A DNA stretch of 64,000 nucleotides from Flavobacterium sp. 270. GTDB taxonomy: Bacteria > Bacteroidota > Bacteroidia > Flavobacteriales > Flavobacteriaceae. The stretch lies in NCBI RefSeq assembly GCF_004368785.1, contig NZ_SODM01000007.1, positions 248,001-312,000 on the forward strand. The letters run 5' to 3'. A program made the translations under genes and the position numbers. Below the pieces are notes generated by a model. The model had not been told where the DNA came from and did no database searches. It worked only from the letters and a program-made list of their open reading frames with translations. Positions 1 to 8,379 of this stretch are shown here, piece by piece; within the stretch, counting starts at the first letter, position 1; every line of letters starts with the position of its first letter.

Positions 1-1559
1 CTGCAGCACCTAATAATTTAAGAGATGCTGATGGTTTAATTAAATTTGATTTAATTCAAGCATGGAACTCAGGACAACCTACAACATTAGGAACAAGAAC
101 TCCTATTGCTGGTGGTGCATATCAAAATAGTACTGTTACTGGTAGTGCTGCAAACTTATCTACAGGTATTACAGAATACTCATCTATAAACTCTCACAAC
201 TGGTATGGTACGGTTTTAAATTTAGACAAAAAATTATCTGAGAATTTTAATTTAAACTTCGGAGTTGAAGGAAGAACTTATACTGCAGTTCACTATCAAA
301 CACTTATTGATTTATTCGGAGCGACTAATTATCTTGACAGAACAAATAAAAGTGGCGATGGAGTAACTCCAATCAATACCGTTTTATCTACTACATATGC
401 ACCAAGACCAACAGGAAATCCATTCGTAAGTACAGATTACCAAGAAAGATTAGGTTATTCATATGACAGTAAAGTGAACTACTATGGTGCTTTCTCTCAA
501 TTAGAGTATTCAAAAGGTAACTTATCTGCGTTTCTTCAGGGAGCTATTTCTTCACAAGGTTACAAAAGAGAAGATCACTTTAACTATGCTCCAACAAACC
601 CTCTTTCAAGTACAGATTTCCAAAACCTTACAGGTGGAGATGTAAAAGCGGGAGTTAATTACAATATTAACGAACACCATAATGTTTTTGTTAACGGAGG
701 ATTTTACTCAAAACAACCTTTCTTTACATCAGTATATCCTAACTTCCTTTCAGTTACTAATCCAAATTTAACGAATGAAAAAATTAGCGCTATTGAACTT
801 GGTTATGGTTTCCGTTCAAGAATCTTTACTGCTAATTTAAATGCTTATTATACAACTTGGAAAGACAGATTTACAACTGGTACTGATCCTGATGCAGCTA
901 CAAATCCTGGAGGATTATATACTTTTGACGGTGTTAATGAAACTCATACAGGTGTAGAATTAGACGTTACAGCCAGACCAATTGACAAGTTAAAATTAAA
1001 CGGAATGATTTCTGTTGGTGACTGGAAATATGATGGAAATGCAACTAGTAACCGTTTTGATAGTTCATACCAACCAGTACCTGGAGGAACAGCTCAAACT
1101 TTATACCTAGACGGTGTGAAAGTTGGTAATGCTGCTCAGACTACAATAGCACTTGGAGCTGCTTACGAAATCTTAAACGGACTTAATGTCGATGCAAACC
1201 TTAACTATTCTGAAAAGTTATACGGAAACATTAGTCCTGCAAGTTTTACAAAAGCAGACAACAAAGGAGCTATGGAATTACCTGGCTTTGCAACTACAGA
1301 TGCTGGTATATCTTACAAATGGGTACTAAGTGATAAATTAGGTGCATTAAACTTTAGATTAAACGTTAATAACGTTTTTGATAAAATATTTATCAATGAG
1401 TCATTCACAAATATTTTTGCTGATGATACCAAGCCAGGAACAACACCAGCTCAAACTTATGCTCAAGCTGGAGCTCTTTACAAAGGAGTTGCAACTGACA
1501 ACAAAGTTTACTTCGGTTACGGAAGAACTTGGAACTTTACTCTACGTTACGATTTCTAA
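1..1559 (+). CDS. TonB-dependent receptor, C-terminal part (5' end outside window)
   Basis: The reading frame is already open at position 3 and runs without a stop to TAA at 1557-1559, so the true start lies left of the window. The protein is rich in Asn, Thr, Tyr and alternating aromatic residues, as in outer-membrane beta strands. It contains the receptor-like stretch LNVNNVFDKIFINESF and ends in FTLRYDF, a terminal-Phe signature of outer-membrane barrels. These features point to the barrel of a TonB-dependent siderophore or oligosaccharide receptor that moves a ligand across the outer membrane using TonB energy. The plug domain is not in the window, so the ligand cannot be judged. A hairpin terminator follows at once. 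Confidence 0.85.
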   Translation, partial: AAPNNLRDADGLIKFDLIQAWNSGQPTTLGTRTPIAGGAYQNSTVTGSAANLSTGITEYSSINSHNWYGTVLNLDKKLSENFNLNFGVEGRTYTAVHYQTLIDLFGATNYLDRTNKSGDGVTPINTVLSTTYAPRPTGNPFVSTDYQERLGYSYDSKVNYYGAFSQLEYSKGNLSAFLQGAISSQGYKREDHFNYAPTNPLSSTDFQNLTGGDVKAGVNYNINEHHNVFVNGGFYSKQPFFTSVYPNFLSVTNPNLTNEKISAIELGYGFRSRIFTANLNAYYTTWKDRFTTGTDPDAATNPGGLYTFDGVNETHTGVELDVTARPIDKLKLNGMISVGDWKYDGNATSNRFDSSYQPVPGGTAQTLYLDGVKVGNAAQTTIALGAAYEILNGLNVDANLNYSEKLYGNISPASFTKADNKGAMELPGFATTDAGISYKWVLSDKLGALNFRLNVNNVFDKIFINESFTNIFADDTKPGTTPAQTYAQAGALYKGVATDNKVYFGYGRTWNFTLRYDF

Positions 1560-1582
1560 TATTTAGAATCTAAATAAATACC

Positions 1583-1620
1583 AAAAACGGCATTGACTTT
1601 TAGCTCAATGCCGTTTTTTT
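1583..1620 (+). terminator. Rho-independent terminator after the TonB receptor
   Basis: AACGGCATTGA and TCAATGCCGTT form a stem around a short loop and are followed by a run of seven T. It sits 24 bases after the receptor stop codon. Confidence 0.85.
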
Positions 1621-1634
1621 ATGGCCTTTTTTGC

Positions 1635-1642
1635 TATATTTG
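1635..1642 (+). promoter_or_regulatory. -7 promoter box (TATATTTG)
   Basis: The sequence matches the flavobacterial -7 consensus TAnnTTTG and lies 21 bases before the ATG at 1664. No clear -33 TTG is visible because the preceding DNA is the terminator T-run. Confidence 0.5.
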
Positions 1643-1663
1643 TTTTAATAAAAAAATTAATTT

Positions 1664-2092
1664 ATGTACAATTTTCTACAAAAATTCCACTCTGGCTGGG
1701 CTTATTTAGCTTTATTGCTTTTACTGATTGCAGTGGTAAATTCTATCATTGGTTTTACATCAAAAAAGGATTTTACTGCAAAAGATCGTAAAATTGCTTT
1801 GTTTGCCTTAATCGGAACTCATACCCAATTATTAATTGGATTGATCCTTTATTTTGTATCTCCGCTAGGAAAAGCTGCTTTTGGAGAAATGTCTAATGCA
1901 GAACTTAGACTAACTTCATTAGAACATCCATTAATCAATATTATAGCTATTGTTTTAATTACAATTGGATGGTCTAAACATAAAAAGCTGATTAACAGCG
2001 AAGCAAAATTTAAAACGTTCGCCATTTTCTATGGATTAGGCTTATTGCTTATTCTAAGTAGAATTCCGTGGAATCTGTGGTTCCAAAAATAA
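1664..2092 (+). CDS. Four-helix membrane protein, cytochrome-b-like
   Basis: This 142-residue protein has four hydrophobic segments at about residues 12-31, 43-64, 88-106 and 118-136, separated by short Lys-rich loops. Histidines lie in or near the helices, including HSGW in the first helix, GTHTQ in the second and EHPLIN at the start of the third. Similar short proteins in flavobacteria are often named cytochrome B, and the spacing fits haem or quinone-associated membrane proteins. No catalytic motif proves this. It has its own -7 box and a terminator, so it is monocistronic. Confidence 0.6.
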   Translation: MYNFLQKFHSGWAYLALLLLLIAVVNSIIGFTSKKDFTAKDRKIALFALIGTHTQLLIGLILYFVSPLGKAAFGEMSNAELRLTSLEHPLINIIAIVLITIGWSKHKKLINSEAKFKTFAIFYGLGLLLILSRIPWNLWFQK

Positions 2093-2098
2093 ATCGAT

Positions 2099-2127
2099 AA
2101 AAATCCTAAAAATGTAGGATTTTTTTT
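2099..2127 (+). terminator. Rho-independent terminator
   Basis: AAAATCCTA and TAGGATTTT form a short stem, and the T-run continues after it. It lies directly downstream of the four-helix membrane protein. Confidence 0.7.
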
Positions 2128-2177
2128 ATTTCGGCATATTATTTGTACAAACTCCCCAAGTCTGAAAAAAATAACCT

Positions 2178-2669
2178 ATGAGAATTAAAAAAAACATCAT
2201 ATTAAACATACTTGCATTAACTTTTTTAAGTGGTTTCACTTATGTTATAAGTCAAAACAAACCTTCAACAGAACCGAAAATTGTTCAGGATACTGTAAAA
2301 AATGCCAGACCTAATATAATAGCAATCCCGGCAGATTCTGTCTTTACAGACAAAGGTTTAAAATTAAAATCGTATAAAAAAAATGCTCACGCTTCTTATT
2401 ATTCTGACCGATTTAACGGTAAAAAAACGGCAGACGGAAGCAGATTTAACAACAGCAAATATACTGCTGCACATAAAAAACTTCCTTTTGGCACAAGAGT
2501 AAAAGTAACCAATGAAGCAAATGGTAAATTTGTAATTGTAAAAATCACGGATCGAGGTCCTTTCGTAAAAACCCGTGAAATTGACTTATCAAAAAGAGCC
2601 TTTATGGAAATCACCAAAAGTAAAGGTGCCGGCGCAATGAAAGTTACAATAGAAACTATAATAGAATAA
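2178..2669 (+). CDS. rlpA: RlpA-family septal ring lytic transglycosylase-like protein
   Basis: The 163-residue protein starts with a basic and hydrophobic signal sequence (residues 1-26, ending near VISQ) and carries a double-psi beta-barrel of the RlpA type from about residue 70 to the end. Family motifs are clear: ASYYSDRFNGKKTADG, YTAAHKKLPFGT, VKVTN and KITDRGPF followed by REIDLSKRAF. RlpA proteins act in the periplasm on peptidoglycan glycan strands, often at the septum. The SPOR domain found in many family members is absent, so this is a minimal secreted version. It is a single-gene unit with its own terminator. Confidence 0.88.
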   Translation: MRIKKNIILNILALTFLSGFTYVISQNKPSTEPKIVQDTVKNARPNIIAIPADSVFTDKGLKLKSYKKNAHASYYSDRFNGKKTADGSRFNNSKYTAAHKKLPFGTRVKVTNEANGKFVIVKITDRGPFVKTREIDLSKRAFMEITKSKGAGAMKVTIETIIE

Positions 2670-2671
2670 AA

Positions 2672-2705
2672 AAATCCCGTCTTGTAATTGTAAGACGGGA
2701 TTTTC
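2672..2705. terminator. Bidirectional terminator between rlpA and the DinB-like gene
   Basis: AAAATCCCGTCTT and AAGACGGGATTTT form a perfect 13-bp stem with an 8-base loop. It has T-runs in both directions and lies between convergent genes. Confidence 0.9.
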
Positions 2706-2708
2706 TTT

Positions 2709-3164
2709 TTAAACGAACTTTCTAATGCTCATTACAATTCCGGTATGAATTCCTTCATGGTAATTATTAAAACTTAAGGCATCGTCTGCATTATGAAGTG
2801 TAAAACCCATACTCGTTGTATATACGTTGTATTCTTTGAATACCCCATTGTTATAATCTAATTCGGTTTGATCAAGAGTTTTAAGAAGTAATGTTCTAAT
2901 TTCATCAACTTCTGCCTGCGAAACATCTCCTTCTGGCTTTGTTCCTTTTTTGTATTTAGCAATAAATTCCTCAGAAACCATTATAGGAAGTTCTGAAAGT
3001 TTATATACTAAAACTTGCTGTGATGATATGCAATGTCCAATATTCCAAATTAAATTATTACTAAATCCGTCGGGAATTTTATTTAATTGCTCTAATGAGT
3101 GATTGTCCAAAACTTTTAAAAGAATGGTTCTTATGGTTTTGTGGACTTCAAAAACTGGGTTCAT
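2709..3164 (-). CDS. DinB-family (DinB_2) metal-binding four-helix protein
   Basis: The 151-residue protein has the DinB/YfiT layout of four helices with a histidine triad that binds a divalent metal: one His in WNIGHCISSQQ (about residue 43) and two in NNYHEGIHTGIV (about residues 135 and 139). Family members include damage-inducible proteins and small-thiol transferases using bacillithiol or mycothiol. The substrate here is unknown. It is transcribed toward rlpA and shares the bidirectional terminator. Family assignment is firm, function is not. Confidence 0.82.
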   Translation of the reverse strand: MNPVFEVHKTIRTILLKVLDNHSLEQLNKIPDGFSNNLIWNIGHCISSQQVLVYKLSELPIMVSEEFIAKYKKGTKPEGDVSQAEVDEIRTLLLKTLDQTELDYNNGVFKEYNVYTTSMGFTLHNADDALSFNNYHEGIHTGIVMSIRKFV

Positions 3165-3240
3165 AATTTTAATTTTTTTCTAAAATTAGGCAATTTTAAG
3201 TTTCAAATGAATTTTCTTTGTAGTCACAAAAAATAAAATC

Positions 3241-3591
3241 ATGAACAAAATATATTATCTGGCGTCTTGCGATACTTGTAGAAAAATCATTAAGAACTTA
3301 CCAGAAAACGATTTGGTTTTTCAGGACATTCGTCAGAACCCGATAACGGAAGCTGAATTGGAAGAAATGTACCAGCTTTCTGGAAGTTATGAAGCGTTAT
3401 TCAGCAAAAAAGCGCAATTGTACAAGTCGATGGATTTGAAAAACAAAGCGTTGACAGAAGCTGATTTTAAAAAATATATTCTGGAACATTATACTTTTTT
3501 GAGTCGTCCGGTTTTTATAATCGATGGTAAAATTTATATTGGCAACAGTCAGCAGAATATTCTTCAGGTTACAAAAGCTTTGCAAAAGTAA
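3241..3591 (+). CDS. ArsC/Spx-family thioredoxin-fold protein
   Basis: This 116-residue protein has the ArsC/Spx fold and begins IYYLASCDTCRKII, with a CxxC motif (about residues 10-13) where Spx proteins carry their redox switch and ArsC its catalytic Cys. The later segment LSRPVFIIDGKIYIG matches the family's LxRPI substrate loop followed by a beta strand. It may be an arsenate reductase-like or Spx/MgsR-like protein. There is no ars operon nearby, so detoxification of arsenate is not supported by context. Confidence 0.82.
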   Translation: MNKIYYLASCDTCRKIIKNLPENDLVFQDIRQNPITEAELEEMYQLSGSYEALFSKKAQLYKSMDLKNKALTEADFKKYILEHYTFLSRPVFIIDGKIYIGNSQQNILQVTKALQK

Positions 3592-3616
3592 TATTCCATT
3601 TTTTTTAAGGTTTCGT

Positions 3617-3762
3617 GGGCTCGCGTTAGGGATTACTTCACATAATTTTTATTTTAATCGGAGTTCAGTGAATTTCATTTGAAGTGGAAATCCTTTTTTT
3701 GTCTCGTTTTTTAACGAGACAAAAAAAGATTGGAACGGATAGCCCGACCGTAGGGAACGCCC
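3617..3762 (+). repeat. Structured intergenic element, copy 1 (GCGTTAGGGAT ... AGCCCGAC ... ACGCCC)
   Basis: The 259-base gap between the ArsC/Spx-like gene and yicC holds a structured sequence. It opens with GCGTTAGGGAT, contains a strong hairpin at 3694-3727 (TTTGTCTCGTT pairing with AACGAGACAAA), then GGATAGCCCGACC and finally GGGAACGCCC. The opening GGGCTCGCGT can pair in part with the closing ACGCCC. The same ordered blocks recur at 33099-33217. It could be a non-coding RNA or a small dispersed repeat. Confidence 0.6.
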
Positions 3763-3823
3763 ATACTATTTTTATAAACTTTAGGGCTAAAAAACTAGAA
3801 ACTCTCACTGTGAAGTTTTTTAG

Positions 3824-3831
3824 TATCTTTG
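3824..3831 (+). promoter_or_regulatory. -7 promoter box of yicC (TATCTTTG)
   Basis: This is an exact TAnnTTTG match 19 bases before the yicC ATG. It implies a very short leader of about a dozen bases. Confidence 0.65.
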
Positions 3832-3850
3832 CGCCTTTATACTCAATTAT

Positions 3851-4711
3851 ATGATACAATCTATGACAGGGTTTGGCAAGGCGTCTTTGCAATTGCCAAC
3901 AAAAAAAATTACCGTAGAAGTAAAATCTTTAAATAGTAAAGGTTTGGATTTGAATGTCAGGATGCCGTCTGTTTACCGCGAAATGGAATTGGGTTTGCGT
4001 ACTCAGATTTCGACTAAACTGGAAAGAGGTAAGATCGATTTCGGAATTTACATCGAAAGCACGGCTGAACAAACTTCGACTAAGGTAAATGTTCCTGTTG
4101 TAAAAAACTACATTGCACAGCTTAAGGAAGTTTATCCGGATGCTGATGTTACTGAATTGATGAAAATGGCGGTTCGTATGCCTGATACGCTGAAAACTGA
4201 GCGTGAGGAAATCGACGAGAATGACTGGGAACAGATTCAGGTTATTATTGAGGAAGCACTGCAAAACATTTTAAGTTTTAGAAAAGACGAAGGTGAATCT
4301 CTTGAAAAGGAATTTAATCTTAGAATTGGAAATATCCGTCAATATATGAACGACGCGCTGGCTCTTGATCCGGAACGTGTTCAGGCGATAAAAGACCGTT
4401 TACAAACTGCCATTGCTGAATTGCAGGTTAATGTTGATGAAAATCGTTTTGAACAGGAATTGATTTATTATTTAGAGAAACTGGATATTACGGAAGAGAA
4501 AGTTCGTTTGACGAATCATTTGGATTATTTTATTGAAACATTAAATGGTTCTGAAGCTAATGGTAGAAAACTAGGTTTTATCACTCAGGAAATGGGTCGT
4601 GAAATTAATACGATGGGTTCTAAGTCAAATCATGCGCAAATGCAGAAATTGGTGGTGATGATGAAGGATGAATTGGAGAAGATTAAGGAACAGGTTTTGA
4701 ATGTACTTTAG
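3851..4711 (+). CDS. yicC: YicC/YloC-family endoribonuclease
   Basis: The protein has 286 residues, the usual family length. It opens with the diagnostic MIQSMTGFGKA and has EVKSLNSKGLDLNVRMPS near residues 23-40. It ends with the conserved block GREINTMGSKSNHAQMQ followed by VVMMKDELEKIKEQVLNV. YicC proteins are cytoplasmic endoribonucleases of the stress-induced type. The gene lies 64 bases before gmk, a neighbour pair kept in many bacteria, so the two are probably co-transcribed from the TATCTTTG promoter. Confidence 0.93.
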   Translation: MIQSMTGFGKASLQLPTKKITVEVKSLNSKGLDLNVRMPSVYREMELGLRTQISTKLERGKIDFGIYIESTAEQTSTKVNVPVVKNYIAQLKEVYPDADVTELMKMAVRMPDTLKTEREEIDENDWEQIQVIIEEALQNILSFRKDEGESLEKEFNLRIGNIRQYMNDALALDPERVQAIKDRLQTAIAELQVNVDENRFEQELIYYLEKLDITEEKVRLTNHLDYFIETLNGSEANGRKLGFITQEMGREINTMGSKSNHAQMQKLVVMMKDELEKIKEQVLNVL

Positions 4712-4775
4712 AAGATTCAAAAATAATACAATAAAGTTCATCTTTTAGAAAGTGAACTCATGCAACAACACAACA

Positions 4776-5348
4776 ATGAATAAAGGAAAATTAATTGTTT
4801 TTTCGGCACCTTCGGGATCAGGGAAAACAACTATAGTAAAACATTTACTTGGGTTAGAGGATTTAAATTTAGAGTTTTCGATCTCAGCAGCTTCACGTGA
4901 TCCGCGTGGCGAAGAAGAACATGGGAAAGATTACTATTTTATTGATCTGGAACAATTTAAAAAACATATTAAAGCCGAAGATTTCCTGGAATGGGAAGAA
5001 GTATATCGCGATAACTTTTACGGTACTTTAAAATCGGAAATTGAAAGAATCTGGGCTTTAGGAAAAAACGTGATTTTTGACATTGATGTTGCAGGCGGAT
5101 TGCGTATTAAACATAAATTTCCGGAACAGACTTTAGCAGTTTTTGTAAAACCACCAAGTGTAGACGAACTTAAACGCAGACTAAAAGAGCGTTCTACTGA
5201 AAGTGACGACAAAATCAATATGAGAATTGCAAAAGCTTCGGTTGAATTAGCAACTGCGCCACAATTTGACGTGATTATTAAAAATTATGATTTACCAGTT
5301 GCTTTAGAAGAAGCGCATCAGCTAGTAAAAGATTTCGTAAATAAATAA
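4776..5348 (+). CDS. gmk: Guanylate kinase
   Basis: The enzyme phosphorylates GMP to GDP with ATP. The P-loop FSAPSGSGKTTI is at residues 7-18 of the 190-residue protein. The GMP-binding region contains SRDPRGEEEHGKDYYF (SR.PR.GE..G.DY.F in the family) and the later part contains FDIDVAGGLRIK and RLKERSTESDDKINMRI. I chose the ATG at 4776 (MNKGKLIVFS) over an in-frame GTG at 4752, because it gives the normal length and places the first beta strand at the N-terminus. Confidence 0.95.
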   Translation: MNKGKLIVFSAPSGSGKTTIVKHLLGLEDLNLEFSISAASRDPRGEEEHGKDYYFIDLEQFKKHIKAEDFLEWEEVYRDNFYGTLKSEIERIWALGKNVIFDIDVAGGLRIKHKFPEQTLAVFVKPPSVDELKRRLKERSTESDDKINMRIAKASVELATAPQFDVIIKNYDLPVALEEAHQLVKDFVNK

Positions 5349-5378
5349 TTTATTACGCAGAGAATAACAATGAAAAAA

Positions 5379-5423
5379 CACGAAGATTCGCAGAGTTCTA
5401 ATTAAACTTTGCGAATCTTTGTG
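5379..5423. repeat. Inverted repeat in the gmk-nadD spacer
   Basis: CACGAAGATTCGCAGAGT (5379-5396) is the reverse complement of ACTTTGCGAATCTTTGTG (5406-5423) with two mismatches. It belongs to the phrase-like repeats (CGCAGAG, TTTGCG) seen in several spacers here. It lies next to a possible nadD -7 box, TATCTTAG at 5425-5432. Confidence 0.6.
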
Positions 5424-5457
5424 TTATCTTAGCGCCTCTCAGTGAAACCATAAGAAG

Positions 5458-6039
5458 ATGAAAATAGGTTTATATTTCGGCACATACAACCCAATTCACG
5501 TTGGCCATATGATTATTGCGAACCATATGGCAGAATTTGCTGGTTTAGATCAGATTTGGATGGTGGTTACGCCTCATAATCCGTTGAAGAAAAAAGCAGC
5601 GCTTTTAGATGATCATCAGCGACTGGAAATGGTTTTTCTGGCAACAGAAGATTATCCGAAGATAAAACCGTCTGATATTGAATTTAAATTACCTCAGCCG
5701 AATTACACAGTTGTGACGCTCGCACATTTACAGGAAAAATATCCAACTAATGAGTTTTCTTTAATCATGGGAGAAGACAATTTGAAGACGCTGCATAAAT
5801 GGAGAAATTACGAAGTTATTCTTGAAAATCATGATATTTATGTGTATCCGCGTATTTCTGATGAACCTGAAAACATCGAATTAAAATCGCATCCAAAAAT
5901 TCATATTATTGATGCACCGATTGTAGAGATTTCCTCAACTTTTATTCGAAATAATATTAAAGAAGGAAAAAACATTCAACCGCTTTTACCTCCAAAGGTT
6001 TGGGAATATATTGATCACAATAATTTTTATAAGAAGTAA
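5458..6039 (+). CDS. nadD: Nicotinate-nucleotide adenylyltransferase
   Basis: NadD joins nicotinate mononucleotide and ATP to give deamido-NAD in NAD synthesis. The 193-residue protein has the nucleotidyltransferase signature YFGTYNPIHVGHMIIA at residues 6-21, with the HxGH variant HVGH, and the C-terminal EISSTFIRNNIKEGK matching the ISxTxxR motif. It follows gmk by 109 bases. This housekeeping NAD step lies about 0.8 kb from the start of the NAD island but on the opposite strand, behind a bidirectional terminator. Confidence 0.94.
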   Translation: MKIGLYFGTYNPIHVGHMIIANHMAEFAGLDQIWMVVTPHNPLKKKAALLDDHQRLEMVFLATEDYPKIKPSDIEFKLPQPNYTVVTLAHLQEKYPTNEFSLIMGEDNLKTLHKWRNYEVILENHDIYVYPRISDEPENIELKSHPKIHIIDAPIVEISSTFIRNNIKEGKNIQPLLPPKVWEYIDHNNFYKK

Positions 6040-6774
6040 ATGCTTTTTTCTGCTTCGATTTTTATTCCTGAAAAACCTAAATTTTTCAACTTAACCTCGT
6101 CCGAAAAATTATCCTATTTTTCTCTTGGAGCAATCATATTGTACTGCTTAATTTCATTATTAATTGAACGTTTAATAAATCATAAATTACATCAATATTT
6201 TTACTATCCTGTGATAATTCCTTTAATATTATACATAGTAAGTTGTATTATTAGATTTAAAGAATTTGAAAATTTAAATGGTTATTTTGACGGAACAATT
6301 TCATTCAATGAAGAATTTCTAACTGTTACTGAGATCGATTACAAATATTCAGAATTAGAAAATTTAGTGATTTATGGAAATTCTTTCTCGGGAGAAAAAA
6401 CAAAAAATTATAGATATGGACCAATGTATGGGAATGGAGTCGAGAATTTAATTTCATTTACCTATAATGGAATCAAAATAGACAAACATTTTCAATTAAA
6501 TTCTGAACGACATCTTGACAAATTACAAAATACTTTGATTCATATTATTACCAACGAAAAAATTCCTTATAAAAGAGAATATCTGGATTTTATTAATGAA
6601 GAACATCGATCCTACATTCTTTTTGAATTTTTAATTGGAAAGTTAATTAGAGAGAAAAAAATTGAGTGTAAAGAGGGCATTAGTTTGGTGAAATTTAATT
6701 CAAATAAAGATGCTCAGGAATTTAAAACAAAATATTGTAGAGCTTCTAATTCGATTTCTCCTTTGTCAAAATGA
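6040..6774 (+). CDS. Unrecognised membrane-anchored protein
   Basis: I do not recognise this 244-residue protein. Its ATG follows the nadD stop codon directly, so translation is probably coupled. Two hydrophobic segments at about residues 25-45 and 52-72 form a membrane hairpin. The rest is hydrophilic with many Asn, Glu and Lys and includes a region resembling small PH-like or YcxB-like membrane proteins (residues about 85-170). The codon use is more AT-rich than in nadD, which may mean recent gain. Confidence 0.6.
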   Translation: MLFSASIFIPEKPKFFNLTSSEKLSYFSLGAIILYCLISLLIERLINHKLHQYFYYPVIIPLILYIVSCIIRFKEFENLNGYFDGTISFNEEFLTVTEIDYKYSELENLVIYGNSFSGEKTKNYRYGPMYGNGVENLISFTYNGIKIDKHFQLNSERHLDKLQNTLIHIITNEKIPYKREYLDFINEEHRSYILFEFLIGKLIREKKIECKEGISLVKFNSNKDAQEFKTKYCRASNSISPLSK

Positions 6775-6795
6775 CAAACAGAAACAAAAACGCAT

Positions 6796-6830
6796 AAAAA
6801 AGCCTAAATGTTCATCACATTTAGGCTTTT
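6796..6830. terminator. Bidirectional terminator at the left edge of the NAD island
   Basis: AAAAAGCCTAAATG and CATTTAGGCTTTT form a perfect stem around TTCATCA. It lies between the convergent membrane-protein gene (plus) and the NAMPT gene (minus) and can serve both. Confidence 0.9.
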
Positions 6831-6836
6831 ACTTTA

Positions 6837-8303
6837 TTAAGCTGTTGTAAGCTCTTTTTTGACGTTATTTCTAATTTCAGAAAGTGATTGGTCAATTAAT
6901 AGTTTTCCATCTCTGAAAACCTCTTTAAGTTCTCCTTTTTGCTCTTCTTCCCATGAAACGTTATCGGTTAAATGATAAACGCCGTCTATTAAATCAATTT
7001 TCATTAATCCTTTAGCCGATTTTTTAGTTCCGTCGTCTGTAATTGGGTCTTTGAAAATTGCTCTTCCTTCTCCGTTTACTTCTCCGTAAGTTGCTTTCAT
7101 GGCAAAACCAAAAGTATCTCTGGTATTATATTGATAAGTGAAAGATCCGATTCCGAGAACAACATTTGTTGATGCAAAACCTTTTTGTTTTAATCTTTCG
7201 CAAATTTGAGTTGCTCTAGCCACCGTGATACTGTCTCCGTAAATTGCTCCAATTTGAGGAACTAATTCTTTAAATTCTTTATCATTTGTGCTTCCGCCGA
7301 AAACATCCCAAAGCAATTCGATAACACCTTTTTTCTCTTGTTCTGTTTTTCCATTTGGATTTCCGCAGATAATATCAACCGGATCACCGCTGTCAGGACG
7401 AATTACCACTTTACCTTCTCTAGAAACAATTTCATCTTTTAATCTCGGAAGATAATCCGTTAAAACTTTCCATAAGTCCCAAGTATCAGAAACAATAGAA
7501 ACAATTCCTTTTGGATAAACATCAGAAATTAATCTTCTAAAAGTTTCATATTCGCCTTCTGTTGTTCCCATACACATTACAGAATGTTCTGTCGCCGCTA
7601 CTGAACCCGCAATTAATTCGGTATCAGAATTCGCTTTGTAATATTCTTCCATAAAATCAATCGCCGGAATAGTATCAGAACCTGTAAAACTCAACAAATG
7701 TCCTGCAGAAGAAGTTAAAGAAGCTTCAATTCCGCCCATTCCTCTCATTGAGAAATCATGTGCTTGCCAATCTACAAATTCAGGAACAGATGACGTTTCT
7801 TTAGCATATTTGTCTAACACTTTTCTGTACTCTTTTGCAATTGTAGCAGAGTTACAAGGCAACCAAACTACTGCAGAAAGTAAGGTTTCGAAATAATTTG
7901 TCAACCAGAAAAACTCCGGAATCGTATTATACATCGTAAACATTGGTACACGAATTGGCACGCTTGTTCCTTCCGGCAAAGCTTTAAACACCATCGGAAT
8001 ATATCCTAAATCGTGCAAATCTTCGATATGTTTGGTTCCAACTAAGTTTTCGCCTAAATAATTATTGATTCTTCTGGCGTATTTTTTAACTACTTCTTCT
8101 TTTGGCTGTTTAAAAAAATAGTGTTCAAAATCCTGAATAATATATTTTTTAATGAAATACTGCAATCCGAAGAAAACAACTTCGTTAACACCTTCGATTC
8201 TTGATTTTCTTGGTGTCCAGTTAGAATATACTAAGGTTGTTCCGTCCGGGTATTGTCTTCTGTGGTCAACTTTGTAACCGTCTGTTAATAATAATGGGTT
8301 CAT
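6837..8303 (-). CDS. nadV: Nicotinamide phosphoribosyltransferase (NAMPT/NadV) or related nicotinamide transferase
   Basis: NAMPT makes NMN from nicotinamide and PRPP. The 488-residue protein matches the family over its length: LLLTDGYKVDHRRQYP at the N-terminus, SNWTPRKSR, HDFSMRGMGG (its Asp corresponds to the residue selecting nicotinamide over nicotinate in human NAMPT), SFTGSDTIPAI, VAATEHSVMCMG with the catalytic His, and RPDSGDPVDII for phosphate binding. I start at the ATG at 8303 because 47 extra upstream codons resemble no family member. It is the last gene of the island. Paired with the PRPP-synthetase-like gene upstream, it could instead be an ADP-ribose-pyrophosphate-using enzyme (Namat-like). 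Confidence 0.9.
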   Translation of the reverse strand: MNPLLLTDGYKVDHRRQYPDGTTLVYSNWTPRKSRIEGVNEVVFFGLQYFIKKYIIQDFEHYFFKQPKEEVVKKYARRINNYLGENLVGTKHIEDLHDLGYIPMVFKALPEGTSVPIRVPMFTMYNTIPEFFWLTNYFETLLSAVVWLPCNSATIAKEYRKVLDKYAKETSSVPEFVDWQAHDFSMRGMGGIEASLTSSAGHLLSFTGSDTIPAIDFMEEYYKANSDTELIAGSVAATEHSVMCMGTTEGEYETFRRLISDVYPKGIVSIVSDTWDLWKVLTDYLPRLKDEIVSREGKVVIRPDSGDPVDIICGNPNGKTEQEKKGVIELLWDVFGGSTNDKEFKELVPQIGAIYGDSITVARATQICERLKQKGFASTNVVLGIGSFTYQYNTRDTFGFAMKATYGEVNGEGRAIFKDPITDDGTKKSAKGLMKIDLIDGVYHLTDNVSWEEEQKGELKEVFRDGKLLIDQSLSEIRNNVKKELTTA

Positions 8304-8379
8304 AATTTTAATGGCTTTTAGTTCTTTTTCTGATTTGGAAAAACTCCAAATTATAACATTGGTAAATATATTTTTTATT

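Noticed and set aside
3241..3591. Part of an arsenic-resistance operon
   Set aside because: The protein is ArsC/Spx-like, but no arsR, acr3 or arsB gene is adjacent and the gene stands alone.
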